This document shows, piece by piece, positions 18,089 to 25,832 of a stretch of 64,000 bases of DNA (position 1 is its first letter; each line of letters starts with the position of its first letter). The notes beneath the pieces were generated by a model, which saw nothing but the letters and a program-made list of their open reading frames with translations, made no database searches and was not told where the DNA came from. The translations under genes were made by a program, and so were the position numbers. The DNA comes from CAUPWF01 sp964367685 (GTDB taxonomy: Bacteria; Bacillota; Clostridia; Lachnospirales; Lachnospiraceae), in the NCBI GenBank assembly GCA_964367685.1, contig CAYIYM010000003.1, positions 62,001-126,000 of the forward strand, read 5' to 3'.

Positions 18089-18814
18089 TTAGATCTTAGC
18101 TTGATATTCAAATGGTAATGGAACAATCTTTCCAGGTGTCTGGATTGCTACTAATTGCTCTAATGAAGCAACTACGATAGCTTTTTGTTGTTCTGGATTA
18201 TTTGGAGCTCCTGCGTTTGCACCCATTGGAACCAATGGAGCTACTGCACGAGGTGTACCTGTTTGACGAACAACAGGTGGAAGAGCTGCAATAATAATTG
18301 TTGGAATTCCAGCTTCTTCAATTGCTCTCTGCACCAATACTGCAGAGCGGTGGCAAGTACCTCAGCCAGCTGTAAGAAGTACAGCGTCAACGCCTTCTTC
18401 TTTAAATAGTGCTGCGATTTCTGGACCTGTCTCATTTTTGAATTTCTCTTGGTTTCCACCACCACCCATGAAACCTGCATGTACAGGTGCTGAAGCCTTA
18501 ATAAATCCTTCTTTAGCTAATTCATGTAATGGATCGATTGGGAACATACAGTTGATGTCTTTGTTAACATCTCCATTGTCATATCCACCGTGAGATACCA
18601 TTAAATCACTTGATGGTCTTGTGTCATCTACTTTTCTCCAACCAAAGTCACCTGCAAGATTGAAACGCTCTTGATCTACGTGGTGAACACCAGCTGCTGT
18701 TGCAAGGGCAATTGTCATATCTTTTAATTCTTTAGTTACAGGAGTCCACACTGATGGTGGAGTGATAGGAACGAAAATTTCTGATTGCATTCCTTTAACT
18801 ACTGTTAAACTCAT
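18089..18814 (-). CDS. prdB: D-proline reductase selenoprotein subunit PrdB
   Basis: PrdB is the selenocysteine subunit that, with PrdA, reduces D-proline to 5-aminovalerate. The reading frame is interrupted by one TGA at 18362-18364, codon 151, in the context TAG-U-GTCHRSAV, the known Sec site of PrdB. Read through as Sec the protein is 241 aa, the usual length. A SECIS-like hairpin lies 14 bases after the UGA, and selC lies nearby. The start has AAGGAGG. It is the last gene of the unit prdA, 94-aa gene, prdB, with a terminator after it. Automated gene callers will split it into 150- and 82-aa pieces; this is not a pseudogene. Confidence 0.96.
18327..18347 (-). promoter_or_regulatory. SECIS-like hairpin inside prdB
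   Basis: On the minus strand CTCTGCA, loop GTATTGG, TGCAGAG form a perfect 7-bp stem. The apical loop begins 21 bases after the UGA and has G as its first base; both fit bacterial SECIS elements bound by SelB. Confidence 0.75.
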
Positions 18815-18817
18815 TGT

Positions 18818-19102
18818 TTATACCTCCTTGTTATTTTGGTTTTTCGCACGCATTTCTGCTTGTCTACGATTATATACATCTAGGTTACTTACATATTTCT
18901 CATTGGCTTCCGGACCCATTTGTTCCACGAAACTCATATTCCATGCAACTTCTTGTCCAACAACTAATGGATAGTCAGTAATCATCATACGCATAGGCAC
19001 CTTAAGAAAACCTAAGCGACCTTTCAAATCTATGCCGACGCAACCATCGTGCACTTCCACAATTACGCCTTCCATTTTTATTATTTTATCGCCATATTTC
19101 AT
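18818..19102 (-). CDS. Conserved 94-aa protein of the prd operon
   Basis: This small soluble protein sits between prdA and prdB, 16 bases after prdA and 3 bases before prdB. A protein of this size and place is found in other clostridial prd operons (the CBO2463/CBO2479-type domain); its function is unknown. The sequence starts with a beta-rich, valine-rich part (MEGVIVEVHDGCVGIDLKGR) and ends in a basic, glutamine/asparagine-rich tail. AGGTGAT precedes the ATG. Position and conservation suggest a role in maturation or assembly of the PrdA-PrdB complex. Confidence 0.85.
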   Translation of the reverse strand: MKYGDKIIKMEGVIVEVHDGCVGIDLKGRLGFLKVPMRMMITDYPLVVGQEVAWNMSFVEQMGPEANEKYVSNLDVYNRRQAEMRAKNQNNKEV

Positions 19103-19118
19103 ATTTTATCACCTAGTT

Positions 19119-20972
19119 CTAGTTGTATTTTGCTTTTCTCTTTTCACTCATTGGTAATGATTGCTCATTCTCAACAAGTTTAACTGGATTTCCTGTTACG
19201 CTAGAGATTAACTCTACGTTAGTAGCCTTAACGTTTGGATTCCATTTCTTCTCAGAAGCTTTCACTCCTTCTCCACTCATAGCTGATTTCAACATTGAGA
19301 TAGCACGAACAGCATCTTCTTCACAAAGAGTGTTGCATCCAAGAACTTCGTTCTCGATTCCTGCTTCTGACTTGTTATTATCTACCATGTGTGTCATGTA
19401 CTTGTTACCAACTACAAGAGCACCTTGAACCGCACAGAAAGACATACCAATTACTGGAATTCCTCTCATACCGATTTGCTCAATGTGGCTAGCGAAGTCA
19501 ATGTGGTTATTTCCGAATCCTTCTGTTGTTACGAAAGCTCCATCTACGTCCATAGCTTCAAGTGTCATACCTACACGCTTAGATACATAGAATTTCTCAG
19601 CATTAATCTGAGGTGATCCTACGAAAAGAACTCCGCAAAGGTCAACTTCTTCATCATATAAAGCTTCAAGTACTAATGGCTCTCTGAAGTAATGTCTTGA
19701 CATTTCTTTCGAAGCTGGTCCGATACATGTTAATGCATGGATACATCCATCTAATACTTCTAGTGGAGAAACTACAACTGGAACGTTTCCTAAGTCAACG
19801 TTTGGTCTAGCTCCAAGAACACCTACTGGCTCAACTGGTAAAATTAAGTTATCGTGCATAGCACCTTGACCCATGATTTCTTTCACGATGATAACTTTCT
19901 TCTTACCTGGTCTACGAACTTGCTTAAATTCTTCTGTATCTACTACTAGAGAATCTTCTACTTTCTTTAATGCTTCACGAATTTCTTGTGTGATAACATC
20001 TGTAGCAGCATGTGCAGCTAATGGACCTGGTCTTTCCATATTTGTTCCTTCAACGATTGTTACTTGTGTCTTAATAAAGATATCACCTTTATCTGGACAA
20101 CCTGGACGATTCCACATGATATTTTCATCTAAGAATCCTTCTGAAGAACCGAACTCACCAATTTGAACTCCGTTTGCATCTGTTCCAGTAACCATCATTA
20201 CAACACCATCAAGCACTCTTGTAGTTCCAAATCCGATTTCATCATCACCTTCTTTTGTAGCGATTGGTTGAACATCCATGATTGTCTCTGCATATGTGTG
20301 ATACTCTGCTGGTGTTACAATATCTAATTTCAATTCAACAACTAACTCCTGAGAACCTGTAGCTTCTGCTTCGATTCCTTCGCGAATGTAAAGAACTGTT
20401 CCTTCGATTTTAGTCTCTGGACCTCTCTTAACTTCTGTAATGTTGAAGTGTTTTCTTGTTAGTGTTCTAACAACTTTTTCTTCACCTACTACTGGTGCAG
20501 CTACTACATTTGCTGCTGCAACTGGTGCTGGTACTTCTGCTACTGCAGCTGTTCCTGCTCCTGCAGTGATTCCTGTAGGAATTTCGATATTGATGTCTTT
20601 TCCTTCACCAATGTGAATTTTAAGAACTCCACCATTTACCGATGTTGTAGCTCCTGCTACAGATGGTGCTGCTGCAACTGGTGCTGCTACTTCTTCTACC
20701 TCTGCTACTTCTTCTACTACTGCTACAATTCCTTCCACTACATCTGCTGTAAGTGGTGTTAGTGAATCACAAGTTTTTGTGAGTTTAGCTCCTAAAACTT
20801 GTCCAATGGTTAATGCACCATCTAAATTTAATAACCCTGAATCTACCAAATCATCGAAGATTGCTGGATCTTCTAAGTTTGCTACTTCGATTGTAACTCC
20901 TGCTTCTGCTCTACAACATAATACCGCAGGGTCATTTGCATGCTCTTTAGCTGTTTCAGCTGTGATTGACAT
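19119..20972 (-). CDS. prdA: D-proline reductase proprotein PrdA
   Basis: PrdA is translated as a proprotein that self-cleaves to give a smaller subunit carrying an N-terminal pyruvoyl group, the site where D-proline binds. The 617-aa product has an N-terminal region of about 180 residues with Ala/Pro/Val-rich linkers (about 95-110 and 145-165), then the reductase part. The expected cleavage site is Thr415-Cys416 in HALTCIGPASKE, Cys416 becoming the pyruvoyl residue. The start at 20972 has AAGGAGG about 8 bases upstream; an in-frame start at 21011 lacks one. It heads the unit prdA, 94-aa gene, prdB. Confidence 0.96.
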   Translation of the reverse strand: MSITAETAKEHANDPAVLCCRAEAGVTIEVANLEDPAIFDDLVDSGLLNLDGALTIGQVLGAKLTKTCDSLTPLTADVVEGIVAVVEEVAEVEEVAAPVAAAPSVAGATTSVNGGVLKIHIGEGKDINIEIPTGITAGAGTAAVAEVPAPVAAANVVAAPVVGEEKVVRTLTRKHFNITEVKRGPETKIEGTVLYIREGIEAEATGSQELVVELKLDIVTPAEYHTYAETIMDVQPIATKEGDDEIGFGTTRVLDGVVMMVTGTDANGVQIGEFGSSEGFLDENIMWNRPGCPDKGDIFIKTQVTIVEGTNMERPGPLAAHAATDVITQEIREALKKVEDSLVVDTEEFKQVRRPGKKKVIIVKEIMGQGAMHDNLILPVEPVGVLGARPNVDLGNVPVVVSPLEVLDGCIHALTCIGPASKEMSRHYFREPLVLEALYDEEVDLCGVLFVGSPQINAEKFYVSKRVGMTLEAMDVDGAFVTTEGFGNNHIDFASHIEQIGMRGIPVIGMSFCAVQGALVVGNKYMTHMVDNNKSEAGIENEVLGCNTLCEEDAVRAISMLKSAMSGEGVKASEKKWNPNVKATNVELISSVTGNPVKLVENEQSLPMSEKRKAKYN

Positions 20973-21102
20973 ATTGATTCTCCTCCTTATACATTTGCTA
21001 ATTTTAGCCATTTATATTCCAATCACGCACCATTCCTTTGTTATAATATGAAGAATCGGGGGCTCCTCATATGAATGACCGGTGACCGTAATACCTTAAG
21101 TA

Positions 21103-21132
21103 ACGATTCAACCTTATTATTTAAGGGTTGAA
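21103..21132 (-). promoter_or_regulatory. Hairpin between prdC and prdA
   Basis: TTCAACC and GGTTGAA, extended by TTA/TAA across an unpaired C, form a stem about 10 bases after the prdC stop. There is no T run after it on the minus strand, so it may be a weak terminator or an RNA-stabilising structure. A direct repeat GGTCA-CC-GGTCA lies just downstream, in the prdA leader. Confidence 0.4.
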
Positions 21133-21141
21133 TAAAACAAA

Positions 21142-22458
21142 TTATAGATCTTGACTTACTTTCTTAGAAATTGTCAAGTGTCTAAATAATGGATGCTTGA
21201 TTGTTCTCATCACATGATCTGTTTGATGGAAAATCTTTAATCCCATTTTCGGTGCTGATCCCATAACTGTATTCGAACAATCTGAGCAGTTTCCGATTAC
21301 GATATACTCGCATTTATCTTTTTTGAACTGCATGCTATTTTGAACTTGACCTGGGCAATTACCTGGTCTTTCGCATTTCAATGCACCACTTGGCATCTCA
21401 ACTACTTGCTTACATCTTGCTACAGATGCAACTTTACCATTCATTTTGGTAGCAATATCTCTCATACGAGCTTCATCACCACCGCAAGCACAGACTAACA
21501 AGCCTACTGGAGCTTGATGTAAATCAGGGAATTCCATAGTCACAAGAATACCACCTGTTGTTTTTGTAATTGGTGCATCCTCTGTTGTAGCCTTTCCTGT
21601 GAAAGGTCCACCCATAATAATTTCTCCAACTACGCCTTCTATTCCGCCTGCTCTTTCAATTAAATCTCCAACACTTGTACCTACTGGCACATCCATAAAT
21701 ACGTGTTCTTGACATCCACCTTGAATCATCCCTCTTACAGTGAGGTGCTTGCTATAACATGGCTTTCTTTCTTCAATAGCTTCTGCTACTCTAGCACATG
21801 TTTCACTGTTAATTACGATTGCATTTGCTGCTGACGGTAATTGATTTGGTGCCAATTCAATATCTAGACATTCTCTAACTACTGCTCTTTCTTCACCCAT
21901 TGGGTAAATATCAGGCATCAAGAAAATTGTAATATTGCTATCATTCTTAATTACTTCTTTTAACACGTTAATTGCTTTTGTATTCTTCTTCTTAATTGCA
22001 AAAATTGCTTTTCCTGCATTAGAAATTTCCATAACATGTTTCACACCACGAACAATCTTATCCGCTTCAGCTTCAATTTCTAAAATATTATGTTTCAATC
22101 CTGGCTCACATTCAGCTGCATTAATCAAGATATAACCGCCATTCAAATCAGTTCCAATCTTAATTCCTGTTGGGAATCCTGCACCACCCATTCCAACAAC
22201 ACCTGCTGCCTTCACCATTTCTAGTTTCGTTCCTTCTTCTATTGGAAGAAACTCTTCTTTTTGTTCTTCATCCGGCTTAATAATAATACGATCTTCTAGC
22301 ACTTCTTCTACAACACCGTATACACCCGAAAAGATATTAGCACCTAACCCTGTTGGTTCAGCAACTAATGTTCCTTTTGCAACCTTGTCTCCTGCTTTAA
22401 CAACCGGGGCACATGGTGCTCCTACATGTTGTCTTAATAAAATTTGCAAATTTCTCAT
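21142..22458 (-). CDS. prdC: Proline reductase-associated electron-transfer protein PrdC (RnfC-like)
   Basis: PrdC is a 438-aa RnfC/Nqo1-like protein thought to feed electrons from NADH to proline reductase. It has an N-terminal barrel-sandwich region (HVGAPCAPVVKAGDKVAKG), the Rossmann-like core with GVVGMGGAGFPTGIK and NAAECEPG, an SLBB-type region, and a C-terminal cysteine-rich part (VCACGGDE, CERPGNCPG, IGNCSDCSN). PrdC is a selenoprotein in some clostridia; here the frame has no internal UGA, so it is a cysteine form. GGAG precedes the start. It is read leftwards toward prdA, 169 bases apart. Confidence 0.92.
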   Translation of the reverse strand: MRNLQILLRQHVGAPCAPVVKAGDKVAKGTLVAEPTGLGANIFSGVYGVVEEVLEDRIIIKPDEEQKEEFLPIEEGTKLEMVKAAGVVGMGGAGFPTGIKIGTDLNGGYILINAAECEPGLKHNILEIEAEADKIVRGVKHVMEISNAGKAIFAIKKKNTKAINVLKEVIKNDSNITIFLMPDIYPMGEERAVVRECLDIELAPNQLPSAANAIVINSETCARVAEAIEERKPCYSKHLTVRGMIQGGCQEHVFMDVPVGTSVGDLIERAGGIEGVVGEIIMGGPFTGKATTEDAPITKTTGGILVTMEFPDLHQAPVGLLVCACGGDEARMRDIATKMNGKVASVARCKQVVEMPSGALKCERPGNCPGQVQNSMQFKKDKCEYIVIGNCSDCSNTVMGSAPKMGLKIFHQTDHVMRTIKHPLFRHLTISKKVSQDL

Positions 22459-22615
22459 TCTTCAGTACTCCTTTTTTATAGTTTCTTTATCATAACAAGC
22501 GCAATCTCTATGCTCATTAATTTTCTTGTTTATTTTTTGTCAGAAATCCGTATAATCCGCTGTTTACATTGTATTTATTCAAAAACAGAACGCAGTCTAT
22601 TTTTTTATTCTATTT

Positions 22616-22713
22616 TGGCGAGAGCATGTGGGAATCGAACCCACCTAGGACGCTATTAACGCCCAACACTAGTTTTGAAGACTAGGGGGCACACCAGTTA
22701 CCCAACTACTCCC
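22616..22713 (-). tRNA. selC: tRNA-Sec (anticodon UCA)
   Basis: On the minus strand the anticodon arm CTAGT-CTTCAAA-ACTAG shows anticodon TCA, which reads UGA. Other tRNA-Sec features are the long variable arm with stem GGGCG...GCGTCC, the T arm GTGGG-TTCGATT-CCCAC, an 8-base acceptor 3' strand ATGCTCTC then G and an encoded CCA, and a total of about 98 bases. With 5' GGGAGTAG seven of eight acceptor pairs form (two G-U). It lies between prdC and prdF and supplies the selenocysteine for PrdB. Confidence 0.95.
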
Positions 22714-22723
22714 ATGCCCAACA

Positions 22724-22752
22724 ATAGTACCATATACTGTTTTTTTTTTCAA
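22724..22752 (-). promoter_or_regulatory. Promoter of selC
   Basis: TTGAAA (22747-22752) and TACTAT (22724-22729) are 17 bases apart on the minus strand and put the start of transcription 4-6 bases before the mature tRNA. The spacer contains a run of A, in keeping with a strong stable-RNA promoter. Confidence 0.7.
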
Positions 22753-22806
22753 CATTTTTTCAATTATTTTTTTTATTTTTAATAATGTGTTTTGAACGAA
22801 ATTCTG

Positions 22807-22835
22807 TTGACATTTTTCATTTTATAAGAGATAAT
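22807..22835 (+). promoter_or_regulatory. Promoter of prdF-tetR
   Basis: A consensus TTGACA (22807-22812) and GATAAT (22830-22835) are exactly 17 bases apart. Transcription from here would give a leader of about 147 bases before prdF. A second TATAAT at 22941-22946 lacks a good -35 box. Confidence 0.7.
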
Positions 22836-22846
22836 ATTTTAAGTAA

Positions 22847-22871
22847 ACTGTACTCTGTACTAGAATACAGT
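22847..22871 (+). promoter_or_regulatory. Inverted repeat just downstream of the prdF promoter (candidate operator)
   Basis: ACTGTA-N13-TACAGT, with an inner CTGTA, forms a symmetric element starting 11 bases after the -10 box, where a bound repressor would block initiation. The TetR gene downstream of prdF is the obvious candidate ligand. Confidence 0.5.
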
Positions 22872-22945
22872 CTAATCGTTACATTTTTATCATTTTATTG
22901 TAAAAAACACTCGTTTCATGATTAATTTAGGGTGTTTTAATATAA

Positions 22946-22965
22946 TCTATGACACAAATCATAGA
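22946..22965 (+). promoter_or_regulatory. Second inverted repeat in the prdF leader
   Basis: TCTATGA-N6-TCATAGA is a perfect 7-bp inverted repeat directly after the TATAAT at 22941. It could be an operator or a small leader hairpin. It ends 24 bases before the prdF start codon and leaves the AAGGAGG free. Confidence 0.4.
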
Positions 22966-22989
22966 AATCAAACTTCAAGGAGGCCGGGT

Positions 22990-24018
22990 ATGAACTTAAA
23001 TCCCCAAATTAAATTAGATGCATTCGAAGCATCATTCACATGTGTAGACACACACACAGTAGGAGAATTCACAAGAATTATTTTTTCAGGTTTCCCAAAA
23101 CCAGAAGGAAACACACCAATCGAGCGTAAGAATTTTATCGCAGAAAACTATGATCACTATCGCCAAGCACTTATGTATGAGCCACGTGGTCACCACGATA
23201 TGTTTGGTGCTTTCATCACTGAGCCAATTAGTGACGAGGCTGATTTCGCTGTTTTCTTCATGGATACAGGCGAATACTTAAACATGTGTGGACACGGAAC
23301 AATTGGTTCTGTAACTGCAATCATTGAAAGTGGTCTTGTAGAAGCTGTTGAGCCAGTAACAGAAGTTGTTCTTGAAGCTCCAGCTGGAATCATCCGCACA
23401 AAAGCAGCAGTAAAAGATGGAAAAGTTCTTAGTGTTTCATTAACTAATGTGCCTTCTTTCTTATATAAAGAGAACCTAACTACAGTAATCGACGGAAAAG
23501 AAATCAAATATGATATTTCATTTGGTGGAAGTTTCTTCGCACTTGTTGATGTAGAGCAACTTGGTTGGACAGTTAATGCTGAGTCAGTTCCTACACTTAC
23601 AGCTTTTGGTATGAAGGTTATTGAGCAAGTTAATAAAGAGGTTCAAATCCAACATCCATCACTAGATATTACTACAGTGGATCTTGCTGAATTATATTGC
23701 CACACAGAAACACCAGGCTGTAACTATCGTAATGTAGTTATTTTTGGTAATAACATGGCAGACCGTTCCCCTTGCGGTACAGGTACAAGCGCTAAATTAG
23801 CAACTTTATACGCTCGTGACGAGATTAAAGTTGGCGAAAAATTCGTTTATGAAAGTTTTATCGGTTCTCAATTTATTGGTGTTATCAAAGAAGAAACTTC
23901 TGTTGGAGAATTCAAGGCAATTGTTCCTGAAATCACAGGTTCTGCATATGTTACTGGACAAGCAACATATGTGATCGACCCTCAAGATCCATTAAAATAT
24001 GGATTTATCGTAGGATAG
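22990..24018 (+). CDS. prdF: Proline racemase
   Basis: This 342-aa enzyme interconverts L- and D-proline and so feeds D-proline reductase. Both catalytic cysteines of the family are seen: Cys100 in MCGHGTIG and Cys262 in RSPCGTGTSAK. The start at 22990 has AAGGAGG 8 bases upstream; a longer frame from 22918 lacks a ribosome binding site and is rejected. It is read away from the prdC-prdA-prdB genes, from its own promoter, and is followed 12 bases later by a TetR-type regulator. Confidence 0.95.
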   Translation: MNLNPQIKLDAFEASFTCVDTHTVGEFTRIIFSGFPKPEGNTPIERKNFIAENYDHYRQALMYEPRGHHDMFGAFITEPISDEADFAVFFMDTGEYLNMCGHGTIGSVTAIIESGLVEAVEPVTEVVLEAPAGIIRTKAAVKDGKVLSVSLTNVPSFLYKENLTTVIDGKEIKYDISFGGSFFALVDVEQLGWTVNAESVPTLTAFGMKVIEQVNKEVQIQHPSLDITTVDLAELYCHTETPGCNYRNVVIFGNNMADRSPCGTGTSAKLATLYARDEIKVGEKFVYESFIGSQFIGVIKEETSVGEFKAIVPEITGSAYVTGQATYVIDPQDPLKYGFIVG

Positions 24019-24030
24019 TATAAGTAGCAT

Positions 24031-24624
24031 ATGCCTAGAAAACGCCAATCTACCAAAAGTAGAATCGTAAATGCCGCTTGGAATTTATTCCACAAAAAAG
24101 GATATGATAATACCACAATCGAGGACATCATAGTAGCTTCCAAAACATCAAAGGGTACTTTTTATCATTATTTCAAGGGGAAAGATGGTTTATTAAGTTC
24201 TTTATCATATATATTTGATCAAAAATATGAAGATTTAAAAGAGAGTATTAATCCCGACCTATCAGCATATGACACATTGTTATTATTAAACCACGAACTC
24301 TTCGAGTTAATCCAAGAAACCGTTGACGTATCATTGCTTGCTTCACTATATTCTTCACAATTAGTAACGAAAGACAAAAAGCATTTGCTTGATAAAAAGC
24401 GAATCTATTATCTTTGGATTAATGAAATTGTAGTGAATGCTCAAGAATCAGGTGAATTTACTACCGTAAAATCTGCAAAAGAATTAGTCAAATTATATGC
24501 TATGTACGAACGAGCACTTTTGTATGATTGGGCACTATGCAAAGGAAAGTATGATTTAGTGGACTACAGTAATTCATTACTTCCTACCGTTTTAAATACC
24601 TTCAAAACAGAATTTTACAAATAA
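24031..24624 (+). CDS. TetR/AcrR-family regulator
   Basis: This 197-aa protein has an N-terminal TetR helix-turn-helix (AAWNLFHKKGYDNTTIEDII, then SKGTFYHYFKGKDGLL) and a helical ligand domain that I cannot assign. It starts 12 bases after prdF with no strong RBS, so it is probably translationally coupled. Clostridial prd loci are usually controlled by the sigma-54 activator PrdR, which is not in this window; this regulator may act on prdF and its own expression, with the inverted repeat at 22847 as a candidate site. Confidence 0.9.
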   Translation: MPRKRQSTKSRIVNAAWNLFHKKGYDNTTIEDIIVASKTSKGTFYHYFKGKDGLLSSLSYIFDQKYEDLKESINPDLSAYDTLLLLNHELFELIQETVDVSLLASLYSSQLVTKDKKHLLDKKRIYYLWINEIVVNAQESGEFTTVKSAKELVKLYAMYERALLYDWALCKGKYDLVDYSNSLLPTVLNTFKTEFYK

Positions 24625-24628
24625 AAAT

Positions 24629-24664
24629 AAGAACTCAGGCGTTAAGTCTGAGTTCTTGTTTTTT
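24629..24664. terminator. Terminator after the prdF-tetR unit
   Basis: AAGAACTCAG and CTGAGTTCTT pair in a 10-bp stem with a 9-base loop, followed by a T run on the plus strand. It also lies after the oppositely oriented rhaS gene and may serve both. Confidence 0.85.
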
Positions 24665-24704
24665 ACTTATTATCGTTTCTTCTATATTATTCTTCTATAT
24701 CGAT

Positions 24705-25775
24705 CTAATATACATCTTTCCACTCATTAATATTTGAAGCATCGAATTTAAATGGAGGTCCTACGATTACTTCTGTTCCACCATCCGCTGCTGCAACTAC
24801 TGTATATTCACCCATATCTCCAGCTGTATATGTATCACCTTCTGCACCTGTAATTGTACCTTCTACTAGTGCTAATGATGTATATGCTGCTAATTTACCA
24901 AGTTCTTCTGGATTCCATAAATACATATAAGGTGTAGAGAATTCATCCCCATCTCCAATAAATGCCGCCATTTGAGAAGGTAGTCCTAATCCTGTAAGTT
25001 TCACAGATGATCCTTCATCTTGAAGTACTTGTGCTGCTGAATTTACTCCAACTGTTGTTGGTGCTGCGATTACTTTTAAATCTGGATATTTTGATAATAA
25101 AGCTAATGTTTGCTCTGTAGATTTTTGTGGCTCATCATCACCATAAGCAACTTCCACCAATTCCAAATCTGCATACTTCTCTTCTGTCATAATCTCTTTC
25201 ATTGCTTCAATCCATGCATTTTGATTAGCAGCTTGAGATGTAGCTGATAAAATAGCCCATTGCCCAGAACCACCTGAAATGTCGTACACAGCATCCATTA
25301 ATGCTTGCCCAATTTCATTAACACCAGCCTGATTCACGAATGTTTGACGGCTATCGCTATTTGTCTTTGAATCGAAACAAGACACTTTAATGCCTGCATC
25401 CATTGCATCCTCTAATGCTGCTTGAAGTGCATTTTCATCATTTGCCGCTAATGTAATCGAATCTACTCCCTGTGAGATTAAAGATTGGATTGCTGCCACC
25501 TGTGCATCTGCTGTTGCTGCCTCAGGATGCTTTACTACTGCTTCGCCGCCTGCTGCTTCTATTACAGCTGTAAAACCTTCTACTGTTTTTTCAAAATATG
25601 GATTACCTGCAGATTTTGTTACGATTGCATGTACTCCAGCGCCAGTATCTTCACCAGCTTCCTCCTCTGTTCCTGTCTCTTCTGTAGTAGATTCTGGTTC
25701 TGTCGAACCACATCCTACCATCAATGTCGCAACCATAGTTGCCGCTAGTATAGCGCTTAATACTCTCTTTTTCAT
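24705..25775 (-). CDS. rhaS: Rhamnose-type ABC transporter substrate-binding lipoprotein
   Basis: This 356-aa lipoprotein is a periplasmic-binding-protein type 1 receptor (RhaS/LsrB/RbsB group). The signal peptide ends in the lipobox VGCGS around residues 20-23, followed by an acidic Thr/Glu linker (residues 25-45), then the two-lobed domain (SAGNPYFEKTVEGFTAV, AAIQSLISQGVDSITLAANDENAL, CFDSKTN). Overall form and the linked RhaM/RhaA/RhaB genes support L-rhamnose as ligand; autoinducer-2 or another sugar is the alternative. It is the last gene of the four-gene importer operon. Confidence 0.85.
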   Translation of the reverse strand: MKKRVLSAILAATMVATLMVGCGSTEPESTTEETGTEEEAGEDTGAGVHAIVTKSAGNPYFEKTVEGFTAVIEAAGGEAVVKHPEAATADAQVAAIQSLISQGVDSITLAANDENALQAALEDAMDAGIKVSCFDSKTNSDSRQTFVNQAGVNEIGQALMDAVYDISGGSGQWAILSATSQAANQNAWIEAMKEIMTEEKYADLELVEVAYGDDEPQKSTEQTLALLSKYPDLKVIAAPTTVGVNSAAQVLQDEGSSVKLTGLGLPSQMAAFIGDGDEFSTPYMYLWNPEELGKLAAYTSLALVEGTITGAEGDTYTAGDMGEYTVVAAADGGTEVIVGPPFKFDASNINEWKDVY

Positions 25776-25832
25776 ACTTCTCTCCTACCTTTCTTTTTTA
25801 TACAAAGTATCCTTGATACTTAGTAGTCATCC

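Noticed and set aside
18089..18814. prdB read as a pseudogene or two genes because of the internal TGA
   Set aside because: The TGA is at the known Sec position, a SECIS-like hairpin follows and selC is nearby.
20973..21040. Sigma-54 promoter before prdA (TGGTGCGTGATTGGAA)
   Set aside because: The GG-N10-GC rule is not met; only the left element resembles the consensus.
22459..22560. Sigma-54 promoter before prdC (GAGCAT-N5-TTGC on the minus strand)
   Set aside because: The right element fits but the GG of the left element is missing, so I do not report it as a site.
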